From contig JANRJR010000076.1 in NCBI GenBank assembly GCA_033763845.1, positions 4,557 through 68,556 on the forward strand: a stretch of DNA of 64,000 bases, in the 5' to 3' direction. The position numbers were made by a program, and so were the translations under genes. The stretch is from DASZBR01 sp033763845 (GTDB lineage Bacteria; Pseudomonadota; Gammaproteobacteria; DASZBR01). Of the stretch, positions 33,433 to 42,257 are shown piece by piece. Position 1 is the stretch's first letter; every line of letters starts with the position of its first letter. The notes beneath the pieces are model-generated. The model saw only the letters and a list, made by a program, of their open reading frames with translations, had not been told where the DNA came from and did no database searches.

Positions 33433-35234
33433 TACTTTTTCTCTACCTTTAGCACGGCTAAAAAAGCCTCTTGTGGAATTTCAACATTACCGACTTGCTT
33501 CATGCGTTTTTTACCTTCCTTTTGTTTTTCTAATAATTTTTTCTTTCGAGTAACGTCCCCTCCGTAACATTTCGCCAATACATTTTTACGAAGTGCTTTT
33601 ACGGTTTCGCGCGCAATAATATGTGCGCCGATTGCAGCTTGAATGGCAACATCAAACATTTGCCTTGGAATTAACTCACGCAATTTTTCAACTAACTGAC
33701 GACCACGGAATTGCGCTTGTTCACGGTGTGTAATTAACGCTAGAGCGTCTACTTTATCACCATTAATCATGACATCCAACTTTACCAAGTCTGCGTTTTG
33801 GAATCGCACAAATTGATAATCCAATGACGCATAGCCTCGGCTAGTCGATTTCAATTTATCAAAGAAATCTAATACAACTTCATTCATGGGCAAATCATAC
33901 GACAACGCCACTTGTCGTCCAACGTACAACATCTTAGTTTGCACGCCGCGTCTTTCCACACACAAAGTAATCACACTACCGACAAAATTTTGCGGGACTA
34001 AAATATGCGCTTCGACAATGGGTTCACGCATTTCTTCAATTTCGGCGGGATCCGGTAAATCAGACGGATTATCTACGCGTAATGTTTCGCCTTTTGTTGA
34101 AACAATTTCATACACTACGGTTGGCGCTGTCGTAATTAAATTTAATTGATATTCGCGCTCTAAACGTTCTTGCACAATTTCCATGTGTAGCAATCCTAAA
34201 AATCCACAACGGAAACCAAATCCTAATGCATCAGATACTTCTGGTTCATAAAATAATGACGCGTCATTTAAACGTAATTTCGCGAGTGCATCGCGAAACA
34301 TTTCGTAATCTTCTGCATTGACGGGAAACAATCCCGCATACACTTGCGGATGAATTTTTTTAAACCCTGGCAGTGGTTTTTCAGCGGGGCGCGAAGCCTG
34401 TGTTAGCGTATCACCTACCGGTGCGCCATTAATTTCTTTAATCCCTGCAATAACATAACCTACTTCACCCGCGGCTAATTTATCTTGATCTTGTTTTTTG
34501 GGAGTAAATATTCCAACCCTGTCTGCAATATAATCTTTACCTGTAGACATCACGCGAATTTTTTCACCGGCTTTTAACGTCCCTTGCTTTACACGCACCA
34601 AAGATACAACACCTAAATAACTGTCGAACCATGAATCAATAATTAACGCTTCGAGTGGTGCATCTCTATCACCGGTCGGCGCAGGAATTTTAGCAATAAT
34701 ATTTTCCAATAATTCTTCGATTCCAATTCCTTGCTTGGCACTAACGTTTATCGCTTCTTTTGCATCAATTCCAATAATATCTTCAATATCTTGAATCACT
34801 CTTTCAGGTTCTGCTTGTGGCAAATCAATCTTATTTAAAACAGGAACGACTTCGAGATTTTGTTCAAGTGCGGTGTAACATACCGCAACGGTTTGCGCTT
34901 CGACGCTTTGTGCCGCATCGACAACTAATAACGCACCTTCGCATGCATATAAAGATCTTGAAACTTCATACGAAAAATCTACATGGCCCGGCGTATCAAT
35001 AAAATTTAATTGGTAATCTTCGCCATTTTTGGCTTTATATTTCAGGGTCACGCTTTGCGCTTTGATGGTAATTCCGCGTTCTCTTTCGAGGTCCATTGAA
35101 TCCAATACTTGTGCTTGCATTTCGCGCTCGGACAATCCACCACAGAATTGAATCAAGCGGTCAGAGAGTGTCGACTTACCGTGGTCAATATGAGCAATAA
35201 TCGAAAAGTTTCGGATGTGTGATAGCGCTGTCAT
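33432..35234 (-). CDS. lepA: Elongation factor 4 (LepA)
   Basis: A 600-residue translational GTPase with G1 AHIDHGKST, G3 DTPGHVDF, G4 NKID, and the LepA-specific C-terminal domain (LAKCYGGDVTRKKKLLEKQKEGKKRMK region). It promotes efficient 30S maturation and can back-translocate ribosomes. It is first in the lepA-lepB-rnc-era-recO-pdxJ operon. AT-rich -10-like sequences (TATATATAA and TATAAG) lie in the 60 bases upstream. Confidence 0.97.
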   Translation of the reverse strand: MTALSHIRNFSIIAHIDHGKSTLSDRLIQFCGGLSEREMQAQVLDSMDLERERGITIKAQSVTLKYKAKNGEDYQLNFIDTPGHVDFSYEVSRSLYACEGALLVVDAAQSVEAQTVAVCYTALEQNLEVVPVLNKIDLPQAEPERVIQDIEDIIGIDAKEAINVSAKQGIGIEELLENIIAKIPAPTGDRDAPLEALIIDSWFDSYLGVVSLVRVKQGTLKAGEKIRVMSTGKDYIADRVGIFTPKKQDQDKLAAGEVGYVIAGIKEINGAPVGDTLTQASRPAEKPLPGFKKIHPQVYAGLFPVNAEDYEMFRDALAKLRLNDASLFYEPEVSDALGFGFRCGFLGLLHMEIVQERLEREYQLNLITTAPTVVYEIVSTKGETLRVDNPSDLPDPAEIEEMREPIVEAHILVPQNFVGSVITLCVERRGVQTKMLYVGRQVALSYDLPMNEVVLDFFDKLKSTSRGYASLDYQFVRFQNADLVKLDVMINGDKVDALALITHREQAQFRGRQLVEKLRELIPRQMFDVAIQAAIGAHIIARETVKALRKNVLAKCYGGDVTRKKKLLEKQKEGKKRMKQVGNVEIPQEAFLAVLKVEKK

Positions 35235-35329
35235 TGAGCTAAGTCTTATACCTTATATATATAGAATAAACCAAGGGTGCCTATGATCGGCCAGGGAGCG
35301 GGAAAAGTCTAGTCGGATTATGACCGGAC

Positions 35330-35406
35330 CAGGCATGGCCTGGCCCCTACAAACCCACCATCAAGATATCTACTGGGACAGTAGGGATTTATTAGGCCAT
35401 GCCTAA
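35330..35406. repeat. Cluster of three short perfect hairpins
   Basis: Three inverted repeats, each with a 3-base loop: CAGGC-ATG-GCCTG (35330-35342), CTACTG-GGA-CAGTAG (35370-35384) and TTAGGC-CAT-GCCTAA (35392-35406). The third overlaps the stop of the NIF3-like gene. The 157-base spacer (35235-35391) between lepA and that gene is otherwise without a gene. The group could stabilise mRNA ends or be part of a dispersed palindromic element; no T-run marks it as a terminator. Confidence 0.5.
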
Positions 35407-35703
35407 TCTTATTACCTGATACGCAGGCTCTTCGTACGGATGAGCTTTCTTTAATGCATCAATTACAGCACCAATATGATCGTGATCACAAACCATTTCA
35501 ACTTTATACTCAGGGATTTTTCCCACTTTACCCATTTCACCAATAAAATACTCACTGCCTTCTAAAGGTTTAAACTGTCCTTGCCCCAAAACCTGCCAAG
35601 AACAATGGCCATAATTGCCTATTTTCCCGGCACCCGCTTCAAACATGGCATTTTTAACTATTTCAAGATGACTTTCGGGAACGTAAAAATAAATCTGCAA
35701 CAT
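35392..35703 (-). CDS. NIF3/YqfO-type small protein (CutA-like fold)
   Basis: The roughly 103-residue protein matches the inserted CutA/PII-like domain of NIF3/YqfO proteins, found alone in many proteobacteria: MLQIYFYVPESHLE at the start, AGAGKIGNYGHCSWQVLGQG in the middle and KKAHPYEEPAYQVIRL at the end. The HPYEEPAY motif is diagnostic. Its function is unknown. I use the ATG at 35703; another ATG nine bases upstream is possible. It shares the minus strand with a zinc-ribbon gene and icd. Confidence 0.85.
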   Translation of the reverse strand: MLQIYFYVPESHLEIVKNAMFEAGAGKIGNYGHCSWQVLGQGQFKPLEGSEYFIGEMGKVGKIPEYKVEMVCDHDHIGAVIDALKKAHPYEEPAYQVIRLGMA

Positions 35704-35730
35704 AAAATTCATCGCCCTTAATTAAGCAAT

Positions 35731-35961
35731 TTACCAAAGGTTACAATACCCACAATACCTAGAGTTAGCAAAAAGTAATCCTGCCGCTGGTATTGCTTTT
35801 TCCCTATGCTCACACTTCGAACAGCCGTAAATTTCATATTGAACAAATTCTGTAGGCGTTCCACATTCTTCACAAGGCAAACCCGTTTCACACTCCATAC
35901 AATCGAATCCGCGAAAATGACAAGAAGGGCATTCTTTTCCAGTCTGATATTGATACCTCAT
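35731..35961 (-). CDS. Small zinc-ribbon protein
   Basis: A 76-residue protein with five Cys pairs or near-pairs: CPSC, CMEC, CEEC, CSKC and CGYC. This is enough to form two zinc ribbons. No known family comes to mind, and the sequence has no catalytic motif. It begins two bases after the icd stop and ends 27 bases before the NIF3-like gene, so all three are probably transcribed together. It could be a metal-binding or nucleic-acid-binding accessory protein. Confidence 0.65.
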   Translation of the reverse strand: MRYQYQTGKECPSCHFRGFDCMECETGLPCEECGTPTEFVQYEIYGCSKCEHREKAIPAAGLLFANSRYCGYCNLW

Positions 35962-35963
35962 GA

Positions 35964-37412
35964 TTATTCTCCTTGCCCCAAAGAATACCCCGGCTTCTCG
36001 TCAAAATTATATAAATGTTCTGTTTTTATAAAATCTAATTTTTCATCTACCATTTTTTCTAATAATTTAATAATAGAATTATGATCACCCCTTTTGGGAT
36101 CACTTAATTTGAAGCGACAACGCCAGTGATCTGTACAAAATGTTTCAGGTATTCCTTCTGGCCAAACTTTAACGCCTCTATTAGTAATTAATTTCAATTC
36201 AAATTCATTACCTGCAGCTGCTTGAAGTTGTTTCGCCAGATGCTGAACTGGCTTATCCGCAATATGATTTAAAAAAATATCTACACCAACTAGTTCGCGC
36301 TTAGCAGGATTTTTTCTTGTATAACTTGAAACAATCGATTTAATTTCTGATTTATAGACAACAGGATTTAAGTGCTGTGGCAATTTCCCTAATCGCTGCA
36401 CAACAGCTTCAGCAAATTCTTTTGTGCCCACTTTTTGATGACTAATCCCTTCTTTGTAAATATCTTGAGTATGAATACCCTCTTCGATTGTTGATAGCCA
36501 TGCATTGTGAATTTTCTCAGCCACTTTAGGTTGACCGATATGCACGAGCATCATCACTGCAGCTAATAATAATCCTGATGGATTTGCCGTATTTTTGCCG
36601 GCATGCTTAGGTGCAGAACCGTGAATGGCTTCAAACATTGCACAGTGTTCACCAATATTGGCTGAACCCGCTAACCCAACTGAACCTGTAATTTGAGCCG
36701 CAACGTCTGATAAAATATCACCGTATAAATTCGGCATAACAATAACATCAAAATTTTCGGGTGAATCTGCTAATTTTGCCGCACCAATGTCAACTATCCA
36801 ATGTTCAGCAGTAATGTCGGGATACTCCAAGGCAATGCGATCAAAAGTTTTGTGAAATAAACCATCCGTTAACTTCATAATATTATCTTTGGTAAAACAC
36901 GTGACTTTTTTACGATTATTTTGTTTTGCGTATTCAAAGGCATATCGAATAATACGCTCACAACCCGGAACCGTGATTAATTTTAAACATTGATAAACTT
37001 CTTCTGTTTGACGATGCTCTATGCCAGCATATAAGTCTTCCTCGTTTTCCCGAATAATTACAACATCCATGACCGGATGCTTTGTTTTCACAAACGGTGC
37101 ATATGATACACACGGCCTTACGTTAGAAAATAACCCTAACGTTTTTCGCACAGTTACATTTAGGCTTTTAAAACCACCACCTTGAGGGGTAGTAATTGGG
37201 GCTTTTAAAAAAACTTTATTTTTTCTGATAATATCCCATGTGTTTGGCTCTATGCCGGAGCTATAACCCATGTCATAGACTTGCTCACCAATCTGTACCG
37301 CCTCAATAGCGATCTCTGCACCCGCTTGATACAAAACGCGTAATGTCGCATCCATAATCTCAGGACCTATACCATCTCCAAATGCTACCGTAATAGGGGT
37401 TTTCTGGGCCAT
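35964..37412 (-). CDS. icd: Isocitrate dehydrogenase, Rickettsia/Thermus type
   Basis: A beta-decarboxylating dehydrogenase of 482 residues. It starts TPITVAFGDGIGPEIM and has IRENEEDLYAGIEHRQ, VIVMPNLYGDILSDVAAQ with the metal-binding Asp residues, and EAIHGSAPKHAGKNTANPSG. A C-terminal extension of about 140 residues after the core is typical of the Rickettsia/Thermus group (about 480-496 residues), not of the 416-residue E. coli enzyme. It converts isocitrate to 2-oxoglutarate in the TCA cycle; NAD or NADP use cannot be decided by eye. It is divergent from a LysR gene. Confidence 0.9.
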   Translation of the reverse strand: MAQKTPITVAFGDGIGPEIMDATLRVLYQAGAEIAIEAVQIGEQVYDMGYSSGIEPNTWDIIRKNKVFLKAPITTPQGGGFKSLNVTVRKTLGLFSNVRPCVSYAPFVKTKHPVMDVVIIRENEEDLYAGIEHRQTEEVYQCLKLITVPGCERIIRYAFEYAKQNNRKKVTCFTKDNIMKLTDGLFHKTFDRIALEYPDITAEHWIVDIGAAKLADSPENFDVIVMPNLYGDILSDVAAQITGSVGLAGSANIGEHCAMFEAIHGSAPKHAGKNTANPSGLLLAAVMMLVHIGQPKVAEKIHNAWLSTIEEGIHTQDIYKEGISHQKVGTKEFAEAVVQRLGKLPQHLNPVVYKSEIKSIVSSYTRKNPAKRELVGVDIFLNHIADKPVQHLAKQLQAAAGNEFELKLITNRGVKVWPEGIPETFCTDHWRCRFKLSDPKRGDHNSIIKLLEKMVDEKLDFIKTEHLYNFDEKPGYSLGQGE

Positions 37413-37465
37413 TCTTGCTCTCCTTGAGATAAATAATATAGACAGAATACGCAGAAAATTTTAAA

Positions 37466-37478
37466 ATTAAAAATTAAT
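37466..37478. promoter_or_regulatory. Candidate LysR operator between icd and lysR
   Basis: A 13-base inverted repeat ATTAA-AAA-TTAAT lies in the 100-base divergent intergenic region within a very AT-rich stretch. LysR regulators often bind such interrupted dyads near their own promoter. The base composition makes a chance match plausible. Confidence 0.3.
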
Positions 37479-37512
37479 GTTTTTTATTAAAACCATAAAC
37501 TGGAGTTAATAC

Positions 37513-38391
37513 ATGACACTGCACCGACTCAAAGTATTTTCTGCTGTCACCGAATATAAAAGCATTACGGCTGCAGCTAAAAAATTACACATGACTCAGC
37601 CTGCTGTTTCTATACAACTTAAACAATTAGAGGAGCACTACGGAATCTCGCTTATTAATATAATCGGGAAAAAAATTTATTTGACTGAAGCAGGAAAAAA
37701 AGTTTACGACAGCTACAAAAAAGTTTCGCATGAACTCGATAATCTCAAAAGTGATATTGCCGATTTAAAAGGATCCCTTCAGGGAAAACTTCAAGTCGCC
37801 GTAGTCTCTACAGCAAAATATTTTATCCCCGCGCTGTTAGGTGCTTTCCATAAAAACCATCCCAAGATAGATGTTCAACTGGTAGTAGCCAACCGACAAG
37901 AAATTATACATCGATTAGAACAAAACCAAGATGACATGGTTATTTTAAGCCAACTTCCGAAAAAAATTGCCATTATCGGACAACCGTTTCTTGAAGACAG
38001 CTTAGTGATTGCTGCCTCACCTGATCATCCTCTCGCATTAAAAAAAATCGTTGATCTTAAACTTTTAGAAAAAGAACACTTTATTGTTCGAGAGGCTGGA
38101 TCGGGAACACGCATGGCGATGGAAAAATTTTTTCATAAACATCACATTAATCCACATATCACAATGGAATTAGGCAGCAGCAGTTCGATTAAACAAGCCG
38201 TTATGGCAGGATTTGGGATTTCAATGCTCTCAAAAATGAGCCTTAAGCAAGAATTAGCGTTAAAAAAACTGAGCATACTTAATATCAAACATTTTCCTGT
38301 AAAACACCCCTGGTATATTGTATACCTCAAAGATAAAAAACTTTCTCCAGTTGCAAAAAACTTTATCGAATTTTTATTCAAGAGTGCTTAA
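37513..38391 (+). CDS. LysR-family transcription regulator
   Basis: A 292-residue regulator: N-terminal winged helix-turn-helix (TLHRLKVFSAV, SITAAAKKLHMTQPAVSIQLKQLE, residues 1-60) and a C-terminal inducer-binding domain of the periplasmic-binding-protein type from about 90. It resembles the CbbR/CysL branch. It is transcribed away from icd, so it may control icd and the small genes after it, or itself. A GGAG lies eight bases before the ATG. Its stop overlaps the convergent photolyase gene by 18 bases. Confidence 0.9.
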   Translation: MTLHRLKVFSAVTEYKSITAAAKKLHMTQPAVSIQLKQLEEHYGISLINIIGKKIYLTEAGKKVYDSYKKVSHELDNLKSDIADLKGSLQGKLQVAVVSTAKYFIPALLGAFHKNHPKIDVQLVVANRQEIIHRLEQNQDDMVILSQLPKKIAIIGQPFLEDSLVIAASPDHPLALKKIVDLKLLEKEHFIVREAGSGTRMAMEKFFHKHHINPHITMELGSSSSIKQAVMAGFGISMLSKMSLKQELALKKLSILNIKHFPVKHPWYIVYLKDKKLSPVAKNFIEFLFKSA

Positions 38392-39912
38392 AAAATTTTT
38401 GGAATCACTGCGTATTTCGTTTTTTTTATTTTTATCCATTCTCTCAAGTGTCGAATAAATCATTTTTAACCTGGGATTTTTTTGCAATCTATCTTTGTGT
38501 TCTTCGAGAAAATTCCAGTAAAGATAATTAAAGGGGCAGGCTTTTTCGCCTGTTTTTTGCTTTACATCATAATGGCAATTTTGGCAGTAATTCGACATTT
38601 TATTGATATACGCTCCGCTGGCGGCATAAGGTTTACTTCCTAAATATCCGCCATCTGCAAATAAAATCATGCCTGTAACATTAGGAAGCTCTACCCATTC
38701 ATATGCATCTGCATATACGATTAGATACCATTCATTTACTTCATCAGGATGGATGCCCGTCAACAAGGCGAAATTTCCCAACACCATTAAACGCTGAATA
38801 TGATGAGCATAAGCATGTTGTTTGGTTTGGCTTACGCATTGGTTAATGCAATTCATGTTTGTATTGGCATCCCAATAAAACCAAGGCAATTTTCGACTAG
38901 CATCAAAATAATTTAATTTTTTATATTCGGGCATTTTTAACCAGTACAAACCACGCACATATTCACGCCATCCTAAAATTTGGCGGATGAATCCTTCGAC
39001 AGAATTCAACGAAGCCTTATTTTTATAATAAGCGTTTTGGGCAGCGTTGATACATTCGAGCGGCTCCAGCAAACCGAGATTGATATAAAAACTGATATGC
39101 GAATGATACATCCACGGTTCATCTTGAATCATCGCGTCTTGATAATCCCCAAAATGGGGTAACCGCGCACGAATAAAATCATCTAGAATTTCTAATGCGT
39201 CTTGGCGGGTTACTGCGAAATGAAAGGGTAAAACATCACCGAAATGGTCAGCAAATTTTTGAGACACCGTATCAATAACTTCTTGCGTTATGCTATCAAT
39301 AGTAATCTGATAGGGTTTAGGAACGTTTAATTTTTTGGTGGGAAATTTCCGATTTTCAGCATCATAATTCCATTGCCCTCCCTCCGGCTGATTATCTTTC
39401 ATCAAGATTTGATATTTCTGACGTAATACGCGATAAAAAAACTCCATGCGAAGCGTCTTATGATTTTTAGCCCACTCTGCAAACATATCTCGAGATGCCA
39501 GAAAACGATCATCCTCAAGAATTTCAAGAGGAATTTTTATCTTTTTTTGAAGTAAGCGTAATTTTTCTAAAACTCGATACTCTCCCGGCCATGTAATTAT
39601 TATTTTTGAAAAACTTCTTTTTTTAACAAAACGGGTTATTTCTCCTATTAGGCTTCCAGAATTTTCTGCGTCATCTAAATAAATATATTCTAATGGATAG
39701 CGTTTGTCTCTGAGTTCCTGCGCAAAATGCCGCATCGCAGATAAAATCAGCACCAACTTTTTTTTATGGTGCTTAACATAAGTACAGTCTTCGAGTGTTT
39801 CGAACATTAATATACAATCCGATGCAGGATCAAAATTCCTTAAGCTGCTGATGTTGGAGCTCAATTGGTCGAGGAGAATAATCCTAAGAATACCAGGGTG
39901 GCTTCCTATCAT
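38374..39912 (-). CDS. FeS-BCP family photolyase/cryptochrome
   Basis: A 512-residue protein of the iron-sulfur bacterial cryptochrome/photolyase group (PhrB/CryB type, deoxyribodipyrimidine photolyase-related). The C-terminus has YCQNCHYDVKQKTGEKACPF with cysteines at about 443, 446 and 459; the fourth ligand is probably in NCINQC near 350. These would hold a [4Fe-4S] cluster. The N-terminal half resembles the antenna domain and the middle the FAD-binding helical domain. Characterised members repair 6-4 photoproducts. It overlaps the lipase-like gene by four bases. Confidence 0.9.
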   Translation of the reverse strand: MIGSHPGILRIILLDQLSSNISSLRNFDPASDCILMFETLEDCTYVKHHKKKLVLILSAMRHFAQELRDKRYPLEYIYLDDAENSGSLIGEITRFVKKRSFSKIIITWPGEYRVLEKLRLLQKKIKIPLEILEDDRFLASRDMFAEWAKNHKTLRMEFFYRVLRQKYQILMKDNQPEGGQWNYDAENRKFPTKKLNVPKPYQITIDSITQEVIDTVSQKFADHFGDVLPFHFAVTRQDALEILDDFIRARLPHFGDYQDAMIQDEPWMYHSHISFYINLGLLEPLECINAAQNAYYKNKASLNSVEGFIRQILGWREYVRGLYWLKMPEYKKLNYFDASRKLPWFYWDANTNMNCINQCVSQTKQHAYAHHIQRLMVLGNFALLTGIHPDEVNEWYLIVYADAYEWVELPNVTGMILFADGGYLGSKPYAASGAYINKMSNYCQNCHYDVKQKTGEKACPFNYLYWNFLEEHKDRLQKNPRLKMIYSTLERMDKNKKNEIRSDSKNFLSTLE

Positions 39913-40580
39913 GAATTAAACGTCCCCGTCTTCAAAAATCTCGCTGTTAACTCAATCACTTTTTTATTCTTTGGGAAAAAAGCATGTGTGCCCTTAACTT
40001 CAATATGTTCTTTCATGCCTTCGACTTTAGTTTGTTCCACGGAGACAATGCCGTCGCTTTTTCCCTTAAATATCCATGTCGACAAAGGACCATACGAAGT
40101 AGTACCGGCAATAATACCTAGCTCATAATCAATCGGCGAAAATAAATGTTCAATTGCAGTTTGATCTGTAACCACTTGCTGACCTGCAGGGCCAAAAAAT
40201 TTTTTATACCAAAATCTATTTTTTAAAAAATCGGCTACATTTGTTCCTTGATTCGGCGAAGCTAATTGCACTGCCCGACCTAAATTTTTCGGACGATATT
40301 TTGGACTTGATAAAAATAAGCGAACCAATAATCCTCCCAACGAAAACCCCACAAAATGAATTTGTTCATCAGGCGCAATCAAATGCGTAATTTTTTGATG
40401 AATAAACTCACATAACCTGTCCACCGCAAAATGCCGAGACGGATAATCCAAGTTGTGAACTTTATAACCCTGCGCCTCCAAATAACGCGCAAGCTTCGCC
40501 ATATGGCGAGCGCTTTTGCCCAATCCATGCAGAATCACAACGTTTTCAGATTTTTCACTTTTTTCGATGAAATCAGCCAT
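39909..40580 (-). CDS. Alpha/beta hydrolase, lipase/esterase-like
   Basis: The 223-residue protein has the oxyanion-type VVILHGLGKSA strand-loop near residue 14 and the nucleophile elbow GFSLGG with Ser80. Later LASPNQGTNVADFL and a Gly-Thr-His near 200 (VKGTHAFF) provide a plausible catalytic His. This fits the PGAP1-like/triacylglycerol lipase branch. There is no signal peptide, so it is cytoplasmic unless exported by another route. The stop overlaps the photolyase start by four bases. Substrate unknown. Confidence 0.78.
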   Translation of the reverse strand: MADFIEKSEKSENVVILHGLGKSARHMAKLARYLEAQGYKVHNLDYPSRHFAVDRLCEFIHQKITHLIAPDEQIHFVGFSLGGLLVRLFLSSPKYRPKNLGRAVQLASPNQGTNVADFLKNRFWYKKFFGPAGQQVVTDQTAIEHLFSPIDYELGIIAGTTSYGPLSTWIFKGKSDGIVSVEQTKVEGMKEHIEVKGTHAFFPKNKKVIELTARFLKTGTFNS

Positions 40581-40608
40581 CTTTCACATTCCCGAATCAG
40601 GTTTTAAT

Positions 40609-40617
40609 TGCTACACT
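40609..40617 (+). promoter_or_regulatory. Extended -10 promoter just before suhB
   Basis: TGCTACACT ends seven bases before the suhB ATG at 40624, placing the predicted transcription start on the A of the ATG. No Shine-Dalgarno sequence is seen. The mRNA is therefore predicted to be leaderless. The -35 region has no clear match, as is usual for extended -10 promoters. Confidence 0.4.
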
Positions 40618-40623
40618 AGCCGG

Positions 40624-41355
40624 ATGTCTAATCATCCCTTATTAAACGTCGCAATCCAAGCTGCCCGCAAAGCCGGGACCATTATCACGCGCGCCCTCGA
40701 CAGACTCGAAGGCGTTAAAGTCACACCCAAAGGCCCCAAAGATTTCGCGACGGAAATCGACCATAAAGCTGAAGCCGAAATTATCCAAATCATTCGCAAA
40801 GCACACCCCGAACACTCCATCTTGGGTGAAGAAATGGGCGAACAAAAAGGCTCTGATGATACGCTATGGATTATCGATCCTTTAGACGGTACTACTAATT
40901 TTTACCACGGCTTTCCACATTTTTGTGTGTCGATTGCAGTGATACAAAAAGGCCGCATCGAACATGCTGTAATTTACGATCCACTTCGCCAAGAATTATT
41001 TACGGCATCGTACGGCCAAGGCGCAAAATTAAATCAATATCGAATTCGCGTTAGCAACTGCATCTCGATGACAAATGCATTGGTCGCCGCAAGTGCACCG
41101 TGCAACGCTGCATTTGCCACACGCAACATGGGATCAATGGCATTGGATTTAGCATATATCGCCGCAGGAAGACTCGATGGTTATTACAACATGGGCGCAA
41201 AACCGTGGGATATTGCAGCAGGATGTTTACTCGTTACCGAAGCCGGTGGATTAATTCAAGAACCCAATGGAAAAGCGGATTATTTACAATCCGGAAATTT
41301 AGTTGCAGCTAATCCGAAATTGATGGGCGAGTTACTTAAGGCCTATCATCCATAA
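40624..41355 (+). CDS. suhB: Inositol-1-monophosphatase (SuhB)
   Basis: A 243-residue phosphatase. The metal-binding sites are visible: GEEMGEQ near 72-78, DPLDGTTNFYHG near 88-99 and the C-terminal AKPWDIAAGCLLVTEAGG near 195-212. SuhB hydrolyses inositol-1-phosphate and in E. coli also acts with NusG in rRNA antitermination. The ATG at 40624 begins at NHPLLNVAIQAARKAG, the family start; an open frame upstream to 40516 is antisense to the lipase-like gene and not family sequence. Its 3' end overlaps the convergent secF by 20 bases. Confidence 0.94.
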   Translation: MSNHPLLNVAIQAARKAGTIITRALDRLEGVKVTPKGPKDFATEIDHKAEAEIIQIIRKAHPEHSILGEEMGEQKGSDDTLWIIDPLDGTTNFYHGFPHFCVSIAVIQKGRIEHAVIYDPLRQELFTASYGQGAKLNQYRIRVSNCISMTNALVAASAPCNAAFATRNMGSMALDLAYIAAGRLDGYYNMGAKPWDIAAGCLLVTEAGGLIQEPNGKADYLQSGNLVAANPKLMGELLKAYHP

Positions 41356-42253
41356 CTTCTTTCGGCGTAGGCAACAAGTCTTCGCGATCTAATCCTAACG
41401 CAACTGACAAGGCACCTGCGACATAAATTGACGAATACGTTCCTACGATAATACCAATCATCATCGCAAGGGCAAATCCATGAATCATGCTTCCGCCGTA
41501 AATAAATAAGGCCAGCACAACAACCAATGTCGTTGCCGATGTCATGATCGTTCGAGACAATGTTTGATTAATCGATAAATTCACCACCTCAATAGGCGTG
41601 CCCTTTCGAATCTTTCGAAAATTTTCACGGATCCGGTCAAAAATAACGATGGTGTCATTCAACGAATATCCGATTACCGCTAATACTGCAGCTAATACAG
41701 TTAAATTAAACTCCCAATGAAAAAATGAAAATAACCCTAAAATTAAAACGGGATCGTGAATCAACGCGACAGCTGAACCAATCGCAAAACGATATTCAAA
41801 TCGAATGGCAATATAAATCATAGTACCTAACAACGCGACTAATATGGCTAAAAATCCTTTCGTTTCCATTTCTTTTCCAACTTGTGGACCGACATATTCC
41901 ATACGCTCAATGGTCGCACCCGTTAATGCCGATGTTAATGTCGATTTAATTTGTTGCTGAGTTAGATTGGCATGTGGCGCAATACTGATTAAGGCTTGTT
42001 TTGACGTCCCATAACTTTGAACAATGGCCTCTTGAAAACCCGCCTGATTTAATTGTTGACGCACTTGAATTAAATTCGCAGGCTGAGGATACGAAATTTG
42101 AATTTGCGTACCGCCCGTAAAATCCAACCCCCAATTTAAACCCTTTGTAAACAAAGACAACAAGGCACAGGAAAATAAAATAATCGACAATAATGCTGTC
42201 CACTTTCGTAGACCCATAAAATCAATTTCAGTTTTCTTTTTGAAAAATTCCAT
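41336..42253 (-). CDS. secF: Protein-export membrane protein SecF
   Basis: A 305-residue RND-type membrane protein with six hydrophobic segments, a periplasmic loop after the first, the conserved LDFTGGTQIQI near 36-46 and GYSLNDTIVIFDRIREN near 190. SecF works with SecD and YajC to pull preproteins across the inner membrane using the proton motive force. The order yajC-secD-secF matches the usual operon, and it starts four bases after the secD stop. Confidence 0.96.
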   Translation of the reverse strand: MEFFKKKTEIDFMGLRKWTALLSIILFSCALLSLFTKGLNWGLDFTGGTQIQISYPQPANLIQVRQQLNQAGFQEAIVQSYGTSKQALISIAPHANLTQQQIKSTLTSALTGATIERMEYVGPQVGKEMETKGFLAILVALLGTMIYIAIRFEYRFAIGSAVALIHDPVLILGLFSFFHWEFNLTVLAAVLAVIGYSLNDTIVIFDRIRENFRKIRKGTPIEVVNLSINQTLSRTIMTSATTLVVVLALFIYGGSMIHGFALAMMIGIIVGTYSSIYVAGALSVALGLDREDLLPTPKEVMDDRP

Positions 42254-42257
42254 CGCA

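Noticed and set aside
40516..40623. Longer SuhB starting at 40516
   Set aside because: The extra 36 residues are antisense to the lipase-like gene and not part of the SuhB family; the ATG at 40624 fits.
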